Positions 16,452-25,484 of a DNA stretch of 64,000 bases are shown piece by piece. Origin of the DNA: Endozoicomonas sp. SCSIO W0465 (GTDB lineage Bacteria; Pseudomonadota; Gammaproteobacteria; Pseudomonadales; Endozoicomonadaceae); the NCBI RefSeq assembly GCF_023716865.1, contig NZ_CP092417.1:6928501-6992500 (forward strand), written 5' to 3'. Made by a program: the position numbers and the translations under genes. Position 1 is the stretch's first letter. The number at the start of each line of letters is the position of its first letter. The notes below the pieces were generated by a model. The model searched no databases, was not told the origin of the DNA, and worked only from the letters and a program-made list of their open reading frames with translations.

Positions 16452-17969
16452 ATGGCTATTACTAATAGCAACGTAAAACTCTTTGAAAGTCAGCGCCTCA
16501 CGGATGGGGAAAACGGTGACGGTCGGGTAACCGGAAACGAGGTCATTGATGGCAACATCAACAATCTCTTTCAGGATATTTCCCGGATCGACCGCACCAT
16601 TGGTGATGTAGCCTTGCGAAAGGCGTTTATCGGGATCAGCACCGATAACAACGACACCAGATGGTTTAACGACCCAGTTTATTCGCATTACCGCAGTTAC
16701 CCATCCCGTTGTGTGAAGCTTTCAGGTCAGGTTAACGGAACTTTTGTTCAAAAATGCAGTCTGAAACTACAACAAAGGAAAAATAATAATGAATACCGTA
16801 TGAATCCCTCAACAATAAATAATAATCCTTCGCTGCTTTCTGCCACTGGAAGCGGTTTTCTCAGTCCCTCCAAACAATATGCTACGGGTTCCCTCGCCCT
16901 TAAAGAAGAAGGAAGGGCTACACATAACGCACGTTCAGTGGTAACACTTAAAGGCGGTAAGCCCCTTTATCATCGCCTGTGTACAGATGAATCTGCATTT
17001 GCCATTGATGAAGATTTTGTCGATTTCGCGGCAGGGTCATCCCAAAGCTATAACGAAATAAATGAGGCTATTTCAATATCAAGAGCTATGTATAGAGTCT
17101 TTTTGCATAACAAAAAGAGCATCACAGACGAAAACATTTACGATATTTGTAGCTGTATCCAAGCGCATAAAGACAGAGATTATCTTAAAAATAACATTCC
17201 ACCTTCTTTTTCAAATGTTGGTGGTTACGCAGACCCCAAGAACTTACCAGAGATAGTATGGGCAGATCATGTGAACGATGGTGCAATAACTACCTATATC
17301 TTTATCCCCGGAGCAAAGGGAAGTCTGGAGAAGCTAAAGATAGCTGTCAAAAATTCCAAAGAAAGTCTGGAAACCTGGGGATTACACCCAAATAGTGCGA
17401 ATAAAATCCCAAGAATTCATGCTGGAATAAAAAGAGCTGTTGATCGGCAAACTCAAATGGGGAAACCATTCAATAAAGTCTTAAAAAAATTCGCAATAGA
17501 TAGCCTTAGCGAGAATAGAAAAATTAAAATACTCGCTCATTCTTTTGCAGGGGGATTTACAGATGCATTTCTGACCAAATTATACTCACCCAATGGGCTT
17601 CCGGGTTTTACTCCCGCTGAAACCGACGCACTCAAGAAAAATCTGGATATAGTCACTACAGGTGGGGTTTCAGTAGGAAACCAGACACACGCTGAATGGT
17701 TTAAATCTGAGGTAATCAAGGACACCAAAGACGAAAAAGGAAATATTATAGCAACCAATTATATGCGGATTACTTCAGACTATGACCGTGTTGCAAAAAG
17801 GCTCAGACCAAGAAATCCACTTAAAAATTTCTTTGGCCCTCGTACTTTTAAGATTGAGAAGGGATATAAAGTTGGCCATGACGATTTTTTTAAATTCTTC
17901 CAAAGAATTAACAGAGGACAATTCGATAAGGAAGAAAATAATTATTTAAGTTGCTGCATAGGAAAATGA
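16452..17969 (+). CDS. Class-3-lipase-like protein 1 with foreign N-terminal extension
   Basis: This 505-codon frame joins two unlike parts. Residues 1-80 (FESQRLTDGENGDGRVTG, ISRIDRTIGDVALRKAF) resemble a phage- or ICE-associated structural protein family and end abruptly. From Met117 (16800) on, the sequence is paralogous to the next gene at 18070. Lipase-like features are RIHAGIKRAV (compare the vHxGF motif of class 3 lipases), then KILAHSFAGGFTDAF with the nucleophile Ser in A-H-S-F-A, TSDYDRV for a candidate Asp, and KVGHDDFF for a candidate His. The usual first glycine of the GxSxG elbow is Ala here. There is no signal peptide. The real start may be 16800, with the first part a leftover brought next to it. 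Putative acyl hydrolase, possibly a host-directed effector (inference). Confidence 0.6.
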   Translation: MAITNSNVKLFESQRLTDGENGDGRVTGNEVIDGNINNLFQDISRIDRTIGDVALRKAFIGISTDNNDTRWFNDPVYSHYRSYPSRCVKLSGQVNGTFVQKCSLKLQQRKNNNEYRMNPSTINNNPSLLSATGSGFLSPSKQYATGSLALKEEGRATHNARSVVTLKGGKPLYHRLCTDESAFAIDEDFVDFAAGSSQSYNEINEAISISRAMYRVFLHNKKSITDENIYDICSCIQAHKDRDYLKNNIPPSFSNVGGYADPKNLPEIVWADHVNDGAITTYIFIPGAKGSLEKLKIAVKNSKESLETWGLHPNSANKIPRIHAGIKRAVDRQTQMGKPFNKVLKKFAIDSLSENRKIKILAHSFAGGFTDAFLTKLYSPNGLPGFTPAETDALKKNLDIVTTGGVSVGNQTHAEWFKSEVIKDTKDEKGNIIATNYMRITSDYDRVAKRLRPRNPLKNFFGPRTFKIEKGYKVGHDDFFKFFQRINRGQFDKEENNYLSCCIGK

Positions 17970-18069
17970 ACAAAAAATAAATATTAACCAACAATCTGGT
18001 TAGTTCTGGTAGCGGTAATTAAAAAATACCATTTTTTAAACAACGAAGAGAAATAATCGAAAACACACA

Positions 18070-19296
18070 ATGGCTTTACCACCAATAAATAACAACCCTT
18101 CACCGGTTTCTACTGCTCAGAGCAGCGCTCGTGCTCTCTCTGGACAGGATTGCCCTGCTTGTCTGGGCGACAACCTCGCCCTTAAAGAAGAAAGAAGAGC
18201 TGAATATAATGGTCGTTCTGTCGTAACACTTAAAGACGGAAAGCTCCCTTATCATCCTCAGAATTTAGATGAATGGGCTGAAGATACGGAAAAACAGCTA
18301 AAACATAAGGAGCCATTAAATTCAAGGCTTATCTTGCCAGTTAATGAATCCTTGTCTGCTATGGATGAAGATTTCATCGAATTTGCGGCAAGATCCCCCC
18401 AAAGCTATGACGAAGCAAATGAGACTATTTCGATAACAAGAGCTATGTATAGAGCTTTTTTACATAACAGAAACCGCATTACAGACGACAATATCAAAGA
18501 TGTTGCCACCTCTCTCCAGGTGCACAGAAGCAAAGATTATCTGAGAAATGATATTCCATCTTCCTTTTCAAATTTTGGTAGTTACAGCGACCCTGATAAC
18601 GTACCGTATTTGCTATGGGCAGATCACCAAAACAATGGCGTAAGAACTACTTATCTCTCCATCCCCGGGGCACGGGCCAATTGCGACAAGCTAAAGGTGC
18701 TTGCCAGCAACTCCAAAGCGAGTCTGGAGACATGGGGGTTTTGCAGAAATAGCGCAAATAAAATCCCAAGAATTCATGCCGGAATCAAACGAGCTGTTGA
18801 GCACCATACTCAAGAGGGGCAACAATTAAATCAACGCTTAAAACAATTTGCAAAGGAAAGTCTTGGCGATAATAGAAAGTTTAAAATACAGGGAGAAAGT
18901 TTTGGAGGGGCATTTGTTGACGGGCTTCTGACCAAATTATATTCCCCCAATGGGCTTCCGGGTTTTTCTCCTGCTGAAACCGAAGCACTTAAGAAAAATC
19001 TGGGTGTGGCCACTACCGGTGGGTTTGCAATAGGAAATCAGTTACACGCTGAATGGTTTAACGCTCAGGTTATCAGGAACACCAAAGACGAAGCTGGAAG
19101 AATTAGCGCAACTAACTATATGCGGATTATTTCTGACTACGACATTATTGTACCAGCAGTCATCGCAAGAAACCCATTAAAAAAATTCCAGGGGCCCAGA
19201 GCTTTTAGGGTTGATAATAGATTTAAAATTGGTCATCTCGATTTTTTTAAGTTATTTCAAAAAGTCAATAGAGAAAAAATGGGTCAGAAAAAATGA
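18070..19296 (+). CDS. Class-3-lipase-like protein 2
   Basis: This 408-residue paralogue of the preceding gene lies 100 bp downstream in the same direction. Residues 1-60 align with the start at 16800 of gene 1 (INNNPS, LALKEE, RSVVTLK). Residues 98-165 are an acidic and helical region shared by both. The hydrolase part follows: RIHAGIKRAVEHH (232-246), IQGESFGGAFVDG with a full G-x-S-x-G and Ser277, Asp356 or Asp358 in ISDYDII, and His389 in KIGHLDFF. This order and spacing fit class 3 (fungal-type) lipases. No Sec signal or membrane segment is visible. A Ser/Asn-rich N-terminus without signal peptide would suit a type III effector, but that is speculation. The gene ends 9 bp before the convergent hsdR stop. 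Confidence 0.65.
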   Translation: MALPPINNNPSPVSTAQSSARALSGQDCPACLGDNLALKEERRAEYNGRSVVTLKDGKLPYHPQNLDEWAEDTEKQLKHKEPLNSRLILPVNESLSAMDEDFIEFAARSPQSYDEANETISITRAMYRAFLHNRNRITDDNIKDVATSLQVHRSKDYLRNDIPSSFSNFGSYSDPDNVPYLLWADHQNNGVRTTYLSIPGARANCDKLKVLASNSKASLETWGFCRNSANKIPRIHAGIKRAVEHHTQEGQQLNQRLKQFAKESLGDNRKFKIQGESFGGAFVDGLLTKLYSPNGLPGFSPAETEALKKNLGVATTGGFAIGNQLHAEWFNAQVIRNTKDEAGRISATNYMRIISDYDIIVPAVIARNPLKKFQGPRAFRVDNRFKIGHLDFFKLFQKVNREKMGQKK

Positions 19297-19305
19297 AAAA
19301 ATGGG

Positions 19306-22300
19306 TCATATATGGTCCGCCCCGGTGAAATTGGCTGCTACTCCCCCCCGCCCCGCCTTAAAATGCTCCGCCTGCTCAAACACATCCTGATAAACCTCGT
19401 TAAAGGTAACCGGCGGATAGCCATGCTTTGAGAGCAACATAATCAACTCAACCCGCAGTGAGGCCTTGATATCCCCCCGATGGTTCCAGTCCGGGAATTG
19501 CGCCTTGTCATCCACTACGGCTTTTACCTTGGTGGCCAGGTCCAGCAGGCGGTCTTCCTCGTAGGTGAACTCGTATTTTTCTGCCACCTTTTTCAAAATG
19601 TCGTAAAACGCTTTCTCTTCCAGGGAGATGCCCAGCGCTTCAAAGGAGCCCATTTCTGTTTGCAAATCCGCCATCAGGTCGAACAGGCCGTTGATGGCTT
19701 CATCGTGTACGGCGGTGGTAAAGGCATCCTCTTCCTTGCGCTCGTTGTACTTTTCCACCAGGGACTGGAAGCGTTTGGAGAAATCCACCGCCTTGACCTT
19801 GTTGGTCTTTTTAAACTCCGACAACGCCTTGGCCAGCAGCTTTTTCAGCAGCTGGATTTTGGTGTTGGGCAGTTTGATCTTGTCGATGCGCTCCAGATAG
19901 TCATCATCGAAAAGATCAATTTCGGTCGCACCATCCTCTCCAAGCTTAAAAATTTCCTCAACCCCGTCGCTCTTGATGGCCTCGGCCAGCATCTCCTTCA
20001 CACGGGCATTCATCAGGGCGGTATCCGGCGCATCCCCTTTGGTGAGTTTGAAGACAATAGAACGCACCGCCATATAGAAGTGAATATGATCCTTCTCATC
20101 CTGAGAGAGCCGGTCACTGCCACAGCACACGTCATAGGCTGCCTTCAGCCGCTTCACCAAGGCCATAAACCGCTTTTCCAGCTTTTCGGTTTGCAGCACA
20201 AACTCAGCGGCATTATTCAGGCAATTCAACTGTTCAACAGGCTGGCCAGTAAAGTAAGGAGCAGCATCAAACGTGTGGAATATCTGGCGCAGCAGGTCCA
20301 GATGATCTTTTACCGCCACGATGGATTGTTCAATCTCTTCAAAATTGGCTTCATCCGCCTTGGAGAACTGCTTCAGGGCCTGATTCATGCGGGACTTGAT
20401 GCCGATGTAATCCACCACCAGCCCCTTCTCCTTACCTTCGTATTTGCGGTTTACCCGGGAGATGGTCTGGATCAGGCTGTGCTTCTGAATGGGCTTGTCA
20501 ATGTAGATGGTGTCAAGGCAGGGTACATCAAAGCCGGTGAGCCACATATCCACCACAATGGCGATTTTGAAGTTGGATTTTTCATTTTTGAACTGCTTAT
20601 CCAGCTTCTTGCGATAATCCTTGCTGCCCAGCAGGTTATAAAGCTCGTCATCGTCGTCTTTATTGCGGGTCATCACCAGTTTGACCCGTTCCATGGGTTC
20701 GATCTCTTTTTTCTCCTGCTCCGTCAGGGTGGAGACCGACTCACAGGCCAGCCGCTCAAACCATTCGGGTTTCAGCTCCCGCAGTTGCTGATAAAAGGCC
20801 CAGGCCACCTTGCGCTCGCTGGCGACAAATATTGCCTTGCCCTTGATGGTGGAGCCCTCCGCTACCCGGTTTTCATAGTGCTGGACAAAATCCCTGGCCA
20901 GTGCCCGAATCCGGTCCGGGTCACCGAGAATGCTGTTCATGCTGGCGGTGGCTTTCTTGCTCTCTTCGATCTGGTATTCACTGGCACCGGCCTCGGCGCA
21001 CTGGTCGTAATACTTTTCGATCTCCGCCAGTTTGCTGTTATCCAGAATCACTTTGGCGGCACGGCCTTCGTAGACAATCCGCACGGTGATCTCATCTTTC
21101 ACCGCTTCGTTCATGGTGTAGGTGTCCACCGGTTGGCCAAAGACATCCAGGGTGGCATCAATGGGGGTGCCGGTAAAACCAACGTAGGTGGCATTGGGCA
21201 GGGACTGGTGCAGGTGGTAGGCGAAGCCGTACGTCTTGCGAACACCGTTGTCAGTGATTCTGACTTTCTGCTCTTTATTGACCTGGCTGCGGTGGGCCTC
21301 ATCGGAGATGCAGATCACATTGGTGCGGTCGGTGAGCAGCTCGGTATCTTCGGTAAACTTGTGAATGGTGGTGAGGAATATGCCACCGCTGGTGTGCCCC
21401 CGGAGCAGGGTACGCAGTTCAGCCCGGCTGGTTACCGAGACAATGTTGTCATCGTGCATGTACTTTTTGGCATTGAGAATCTGCTTTGACAGCTGATCAT
21501 CCAGCTCATTGCGGTCGGTAATCATCACGATGGTGGGGCTGGATAGCGCCAGGCTGGTCATCAGTCGCCGTGCCAGAAACTGCATGGTAAAACTTTTGCC
21601 GCAGCCGGTGGCACCAAAGTAGGTGCCGCCCTTACCGTCGCCTTCCGGTTTTCTGTGGATAAGTATGTTGTCGTATAACTTGTTGGTGGCGTAAAACTGC
21701 GGATAGCGGCAGACCACTTTGACCTCTTTGCCGGAGGTGTCGGGGAAGAAGATAAAGTCCCGCAATACACGGCGCAGTCGTTCCCGGTCAAACAGGCCGT
21801 TGACCATGGTGTGCAGGGAGTCTATGCCCTCTTTTTCTACTGATTCATCGCCGGTGATCTTGCGCCAGGCGTAGAAGAACTCATAGGGGGCAAACAGGCT
21901 GCCCATCTTGTTATTCACCCCGTCGCTGATAATGCACAGGGCGTTAAACACCATCAGTTGGGGGATATCCCGCCGGTAGCGCACGGTGAGCTGGCGGTAG
22001 GCGTCGTAAATGGTGGCCTCATCCTCACGGATGGCGCTTTTAAATTCAAATACCACCAGGGGCAGACCGTTGATATAGAGAATGGCATCGGGAATGCGGC
22101 TGGTCTCCCGGCCTTCGATTTCCAGCTGGTTGACCAGTTTGTAGATATTGTGGTCTTGCTCCCGTTCATCCTGAATCCCACCCCGTTTATTCTGGTCCGA
22201 ACCCCGTTCACCCTGAGCCACGCCCCGTTTATTCTGATCCGAACCCCGTTCACCCTGAGCGGAGTCGAAGGGTGCATACTCCGGACCTTGGTGTTCACGC

Positions 22301-22692
22301 ACTTCGACAGGCTCAGTGCGAACGGCGTTTTGAGCCGGGAAGTCGATCAGATGAATATGGACGTCTTGTTTTTTAACGCCATCTTTGCCCGTCTTGTCAG
22401 AAAAAGAGTCCCGCTTGAGGTTGAAACCATCGGATAGCCATTCACAGAACTGTTTATTGCTGTCGTACAGATCGCTGGCGGGCAGGGTTTCCAGCTGGCG
22501 GATAACGGACTCTATTTCGCCCTCGGTGATATCGTGGGACTGATAGCGGTTGGCCAGGTATTGCCGCAGGTCGTCTTTGATCAGCACCTGTTCGGGCTGG
22601 CGAGTGATGGCATCGCCGGGAAAGTGGGGGTAACCCTGTTGGCCCAGCAGTTGAATAATGGCTTTTTCCAGTTGTTCTTCTGTGAACTTCAT
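19306..22692 (-). CDS. hsdR: Type I restriction enzyme HsdR
   Basis: This is the 1128-residue restriction and DNA-translocating subunit. It works with HsdM and HsdS to cleave unmodified DNA far from the target. The nuclease domain has PDAILYINGLPLVVFEFKSA with Asp202, Glu216 and Lys218 of the PD-(D/E)xK fold. The motor has GATGCGKS (Walker A), ICISDEAHRSQ (motif II), FTGTPID (motif III) and IQTISRVNR (motif VI). The C-terminal helical domain is complete, and the length is normal after allowing for an insertion. Residues about 122-180 are an in-frame repeat-derived insertion between HIHLIDF and the nuclease core. It is the last gene of hsdM-hsdS-hsdR, 102 bp after hsdS. Restriction still needs HsdM, which is broken here. 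Confidence 0.95.
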   Translation of the reverse strand: MKFTEEQLEKAIIQLLGQQGYPHFPGDAITRQPEQVLIKDDLRQYLANRYQSHDITEGEIESVIRQLETLPASDLYDSNKQFCEWLSDGFNLKRDSFSDKTGKDGVKKQDVHIHLIDFPAQNAVRTEPVEVREHQGPEYAPFDSAQGERGSDQNKRGVAQGERGSDQNKRGGIQDEREQDHNIYKLVNQLEIEGRETSRIPDAILYINGLPLVVFEFKSAIREDEATIYDAYRQLTVRYRRDIPQLMVFNALCIISDGVNNKMGSLFAPYEFFYAWRKITGDESVEKEGIDSLHTMVNGLFDRERLRRVLRDFIFFPDTSGKEVKVVCRYPQFYATNKLYDNILIHRKPEGDGKGGTYFGATGCGKSFTMQFLARRLMTSLALSSPTIVMITDRNELDDQLSKQILNAKKYMHDDNIVSVTSRAELRTLLRGHTSGGIFLTTIHKFTEDTELLTDRTNVICISDEAHRSQVNKEQKVRITDNGVRKTYGFAYHLHQSLPNATYVGFTGTPIDATLDVFGQPVDTYTMNEAVKDEITVRIVYEGRAAKVILDNSKLAEIEKYYDQCAEAGASEYQIEESKKATASMNSILGDPDRIRALARDFVQHYENRVAEGSTIKGKAIFVASERKVAWAFYQQLRELKPEWFERLACESVSTLTEQEKKEIEPMERVKLVMTRNKDDDDELYNLLGSKDYRKKLDKQFKNEKSNFKIAIVVDMWLTGFDVPCLDTIYIDKPIQKHSLIQTISRVNRKYEGKEKGLVVDYIGIKSRMNQALKQFSKADEANFEEIEQSIVAVKDHLDLLRQIFHTFDAAPYFTGQPVEQLNCLNNAAEFVLQTEKLEKRFMALVKRLKAAYDVCCGSDRLSQDEKDHIHFYMAVRSIVFKLTKGDAPDTALMNARVKEMLAEAIKSDGVEEIFKLGEDGATEIDLFDDDYLERIDKIKLPNTKIQLLKKLLAKALSEFKKTNKVKAVDFSKRFQSLVEKYNERKEEDAFTTAVHDEAINGLFDLMADLQTEMGSFEALGISLEEKAFYDILKKVAEKYEFTYEEDRLLDLATKVKAVVDDKAQFPDWNHRGDIKASLRVELIMLLSKHGYPPVTFNEVYQDVFEQAEHFKAGRGGVAANFTGADHI
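22153..22329. repeat. Palindromic repeat element inserted in frame in hsdR
   Basis: About 59 codons of hsdR are made from repetitive DNA: two hairpin-forming blocks (22293-22323, arms CGCACT/AGTGCG; 22251-22274, arms CACCCT/AGGGTG) and a 42-bp direct repeat starting at 22201 and 22243 (translated RGSDQNKRG). Sequences of the CACTTCGACAGGCTCAGTGC type are dispersed repeats in many bacterial genomes. Without this block the flanking protein parts join as HIHLIDFPAQN-HNIYKLVNQ, as in ordinary HsdR proteins. Confidence 0.7.
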
Positions 22693-22715
22693 CTTGTCTC
22701 TACCATCCTTTTTTG

Positions 22716-22784
22716 AACCACGAAGGGCACGAAGAGCACAAAGGTTTAACAGCTTTGCCTTTGTGGGCTTCGTGGGCTTTGTGG
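22716..22784. repeat. Hairpin repeat between hsdS and hsdR
   Basis: CCACGAAGGGCACGAAG at the left and GGGCTTCGTGG at the right can pair around a 35-45 bp loop. CCACGAAG-type blocks are common dispersed repeats. It fills most of the 102-bp hsdS-hsdR gap and could affect processing or relative expression. Confidence 0.5.
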
Positions 22785-22794
22785 CGTACCGAAA

Positions 22795-24126
22795 TCAGGC
22801 GGCTGCTGTCTCCTGTTGGGGGGCTGCGCTGGTGCTTTCTGGCAGGCGTAGTTCGCCGGAGATGAGTTTGGGGAGTAGGGTGTCTCGGAGTTTGGTTAAA
22901 GAATCGTTCGCCTCACTATAGGACCGGTAGCTCTCATAAAAAGGTCTGATAAAGTCTGCAAAGCATTTGTTAATTTCATCACCAGCCTTCAAGAAAGCGA
23001 TACTATTCATATTTTTCTGGTTAATCTTCATCTGCACAGCACCGGTAACATAAGCAGTAATGTTTTGGGCTTGCATAAAGAGCATTAGATGCTCAGTCGA
23101 GACTCCATTCACTCCTTGTAATACATGGGCATGATTATTGACCCATGCTTTACCCCAGATATATTGAACGAATGGACTTCCGTCCTCTTTCATGACCGAG
23201 CCATCTTCTCCAATGAGCAAAAAAATATCATCAAAAATCCATTCGTTAATGTAATCATTAACGGATGTTGCACCGTAATAAGGGATATTTCCAGGTTGCT
23301 TTTCTTCTCGCTCTCTCTTTGAGAGCGGTACTCTGTGTTTATCAAAACACTGAGCTACTTTACCAAATGGGACATACTCCCACCCCTCCGGAATCCACCC
23401 CATCTGGGCATCCAGCACAAAGCGGTTGGGGAATAGCTGACGGATAGACTCCGGTAAAATGTCACCGCTCTCTTGTTCCGGGCTGTCGCCCGAAAGGGAG
23501 GCTTTGCGCTGTTCAGCACGAGCCTGCAAAGACTTTCTGGCTTCTGCCCGGGCTTGCAGCTCGGGGGGAATCTCATGCCCCGCCGCCAGTGCGTTATCGA
23601 TCACCGGATCAAAATCCACAAACCAGCTTTTAAACAGGGCTTGCGCCATGGCTTCGAGGGTTTGGTTGGTTTGGCGGTTGAGTTGGATTTTGTTGTCAAG
23701 AACAGAAATTAAATCATCAATATGATCTTGAATTTTTCGCTTTGGCCACTTTGTAGGCAATAAATGAACATGATTTCGGTTAAGAGCAGGGTTTGCAGCA
23801 CCAACATCCATTTTCTTCAGAGCTTCTGCCATATTTCTGAAGAAATAATAAACGAATCTTGGGTTATTTCCTTTGAAATCCTTTACCCAAAGAGTCGTAT
23901 CATGCGGCCAGTAGTCTTCATCAAGATAAAAGACAGTGCCAAGGCTTCCTTTTCGACCCAGAACAACGCCAGGAGCTTGGACTTTTGACTCATTATGAAA
24001 GCTGGATATGCCACCAGAAGAGACAACAGGCACATCTCCTGGTTGTTGTTGTTTTTTAGTGATGTCGAATCCACGCTGGAGGGTTATTTGTTCACCGATG
24101 GTTGTATCGAAAAAATCAGCTGCCAT
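22795..24126 (-). CDS. hsdS: Type I specificity subunit HsdS
   Basis: This 443-residue subunit chooses the DNA target through two target-recognition domains. The first domain spans about residues 8-130 (VPVVSSGGISSF, APGVVLGRKGSLGTVF). The first conserved spacer helix is LISVLDNKIQLNRQTNQTLEAMAQALFKSWFVDFDP. The second domain starts at about residue 245 (GWIPEGWEYVPFGKVAQ, IPYYGATSVNDYI). The second helix ends with SLTKLRDTLLPKLISGELRLPE. The start ATG overlaps the end of hsdM by 11 bp, typical of translational coupling. The gene appears intact, but the methylase partner is disrupted upstream. Confidence 0.93.
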   Translation of the reverse strand: MAADFFDTTIGEQITLQRGFDITKKQQQPGDVPVVSSGGISSFHNESKVQAPGVVLGRKGSLGTVFYLDEDYWPHDTTLWVKDFKGNNPRFVYYFFRNMAEALKKMDVGAANPALNRNHVHLLPTKWPKRKIQDHIDDLISVLDNKIQLNRQTNQTLEAMAQALFKSWFVDFDPVIDNALAAGHEIPPELQARAEARKSLQARAEQRKASLSGDSPEQESGDILPESIRQLFPNRFVLDAQMGWIPEGWEYVPFGKVAQCFDKHRVPLSKREREEKQPGNIPYYGATSVNDYINEWIFDDIFLLIGEDGSVMKEDGSPFVQYIWGKAWVNNHAHVLQGVNGVSTEHLMLFMQAQNITAYVTGAVQMKINQKNMNSIAFLKAGDEINKCFADFIRPFYESYRSYSEANDSLTKLRDTLLPKLISGELRLPESTSAAPQQETAAA

Positions 24127-25484
24127 AACCCAACACCTTCAGATTCCGACGAATAACAGCATCTAGTTTTTCCGCATCCTGCATCTGCTGATAAAGGGTC
24201 TGGCTCAACTCCTGCATTTTGGTTTCAAACAGTACACCGTCGTCTTCCAGCTCGGCAGTGCCCACATAACGCCCCGGAGTCAGCACAAAGTCGTTAGCAG
24301 CAATCTCTTCGATATTGGCTGCTTTGCAGAAGCCAGGTATGTCTTTATATTCAAGTTCCTGATCGGAAAATGCTCCTGCATTTCCGATCCTTCCGCCATC
24401 CATGGCGGTCGCACCACGAAAGGCATGATAAGTACGGGCAATCTCGGCAATATCGTCGGTGGTCAGTTCTTTGGTGGTACGGCTTACCATAGAGCCCATC
24501 TGACGGGCATCAATAAACAGCGTTTCCCCTTCACGCCCCTTATGCAGCTGCTCACCATCCTTAGAATAAGTCGCAGACTTATTCTTGGTCAGGAACCAGA
24601 GACAGACCGGAATCTGCGTCGTATAAAACAGCTGCCCCGGCAGAGCGATCATGCAATCCACCAGATCGTTCTCGATCATCTTGCGACGAATGGCCCCTTC
24701 ACCACTGGTATTGGAACTCATGGAACCGTTGGCCAGCACAAAACCGGCAGTGCCGTTATCCGACAGCTTGCTGATCATATGCATAATCCAGGCGTAGTTG
24801 GCGTTGCCGGTGGGCGGGGTTTCGTAACCATCCCAACGTGGGTCATCGGAGAGTTCGTTTTCCTGCCGCCACTGTTTCTGGTTAAAGGGCGGGTTGGCCA
24901 TAATAAAGTCGGCCTTCAGGTCCGGGTGCTGATCCTTAAAAAAGGTGTTGGCGGGCACATCGCCAAAGTTGGCCGAGATGCCCCGGATGGCCAGGTTCAT
25001 CTTGGCCAGCTTGTAGGTGGTGCTGGTGTATTCCTGCCCGTAGATGGAGATGTCTTTACGGTTGCCCTTATGGCTGTCCACAAACTTGACGGACTGCACA
25101 AACATACCGCCAGAACCACAACAGGGGTCGTAGATTTTGCCCTTGTAGGGCTCAATCATCTCGGCAATCAGCGTTACCACACACTTGGGCGTATAGAACT
25201 CACCACCGCCTTTGCCCTCCGTGGCCGCATATCGACCAAGGAAGTACTCATACACCCGGCCCACCACATCCTGCTCGGTCATATGGCATTCGTTGGCGAT
25301 GGTGTCGATATTGTTGATGGTATCAATCAGCGCCGACAGCTTGGAGGCATCCAGCCCCAGGCGGGAGAAATAGTTATCCGGCAAGGCACCGGCCAGGGAC
25401 GGGTTGTTCTTCTCAATATCGTGCAGCGCCGAATCAATCTTGATGGCGATATCGTTCTGCTTGGCGTGTTGCAATACATAGGAC

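Noticed and set aside
19480..21489. 669-residue plus-strand frame
   Set aside because: It is antisense to hsdR, whose motifs are complete on the minus strand.
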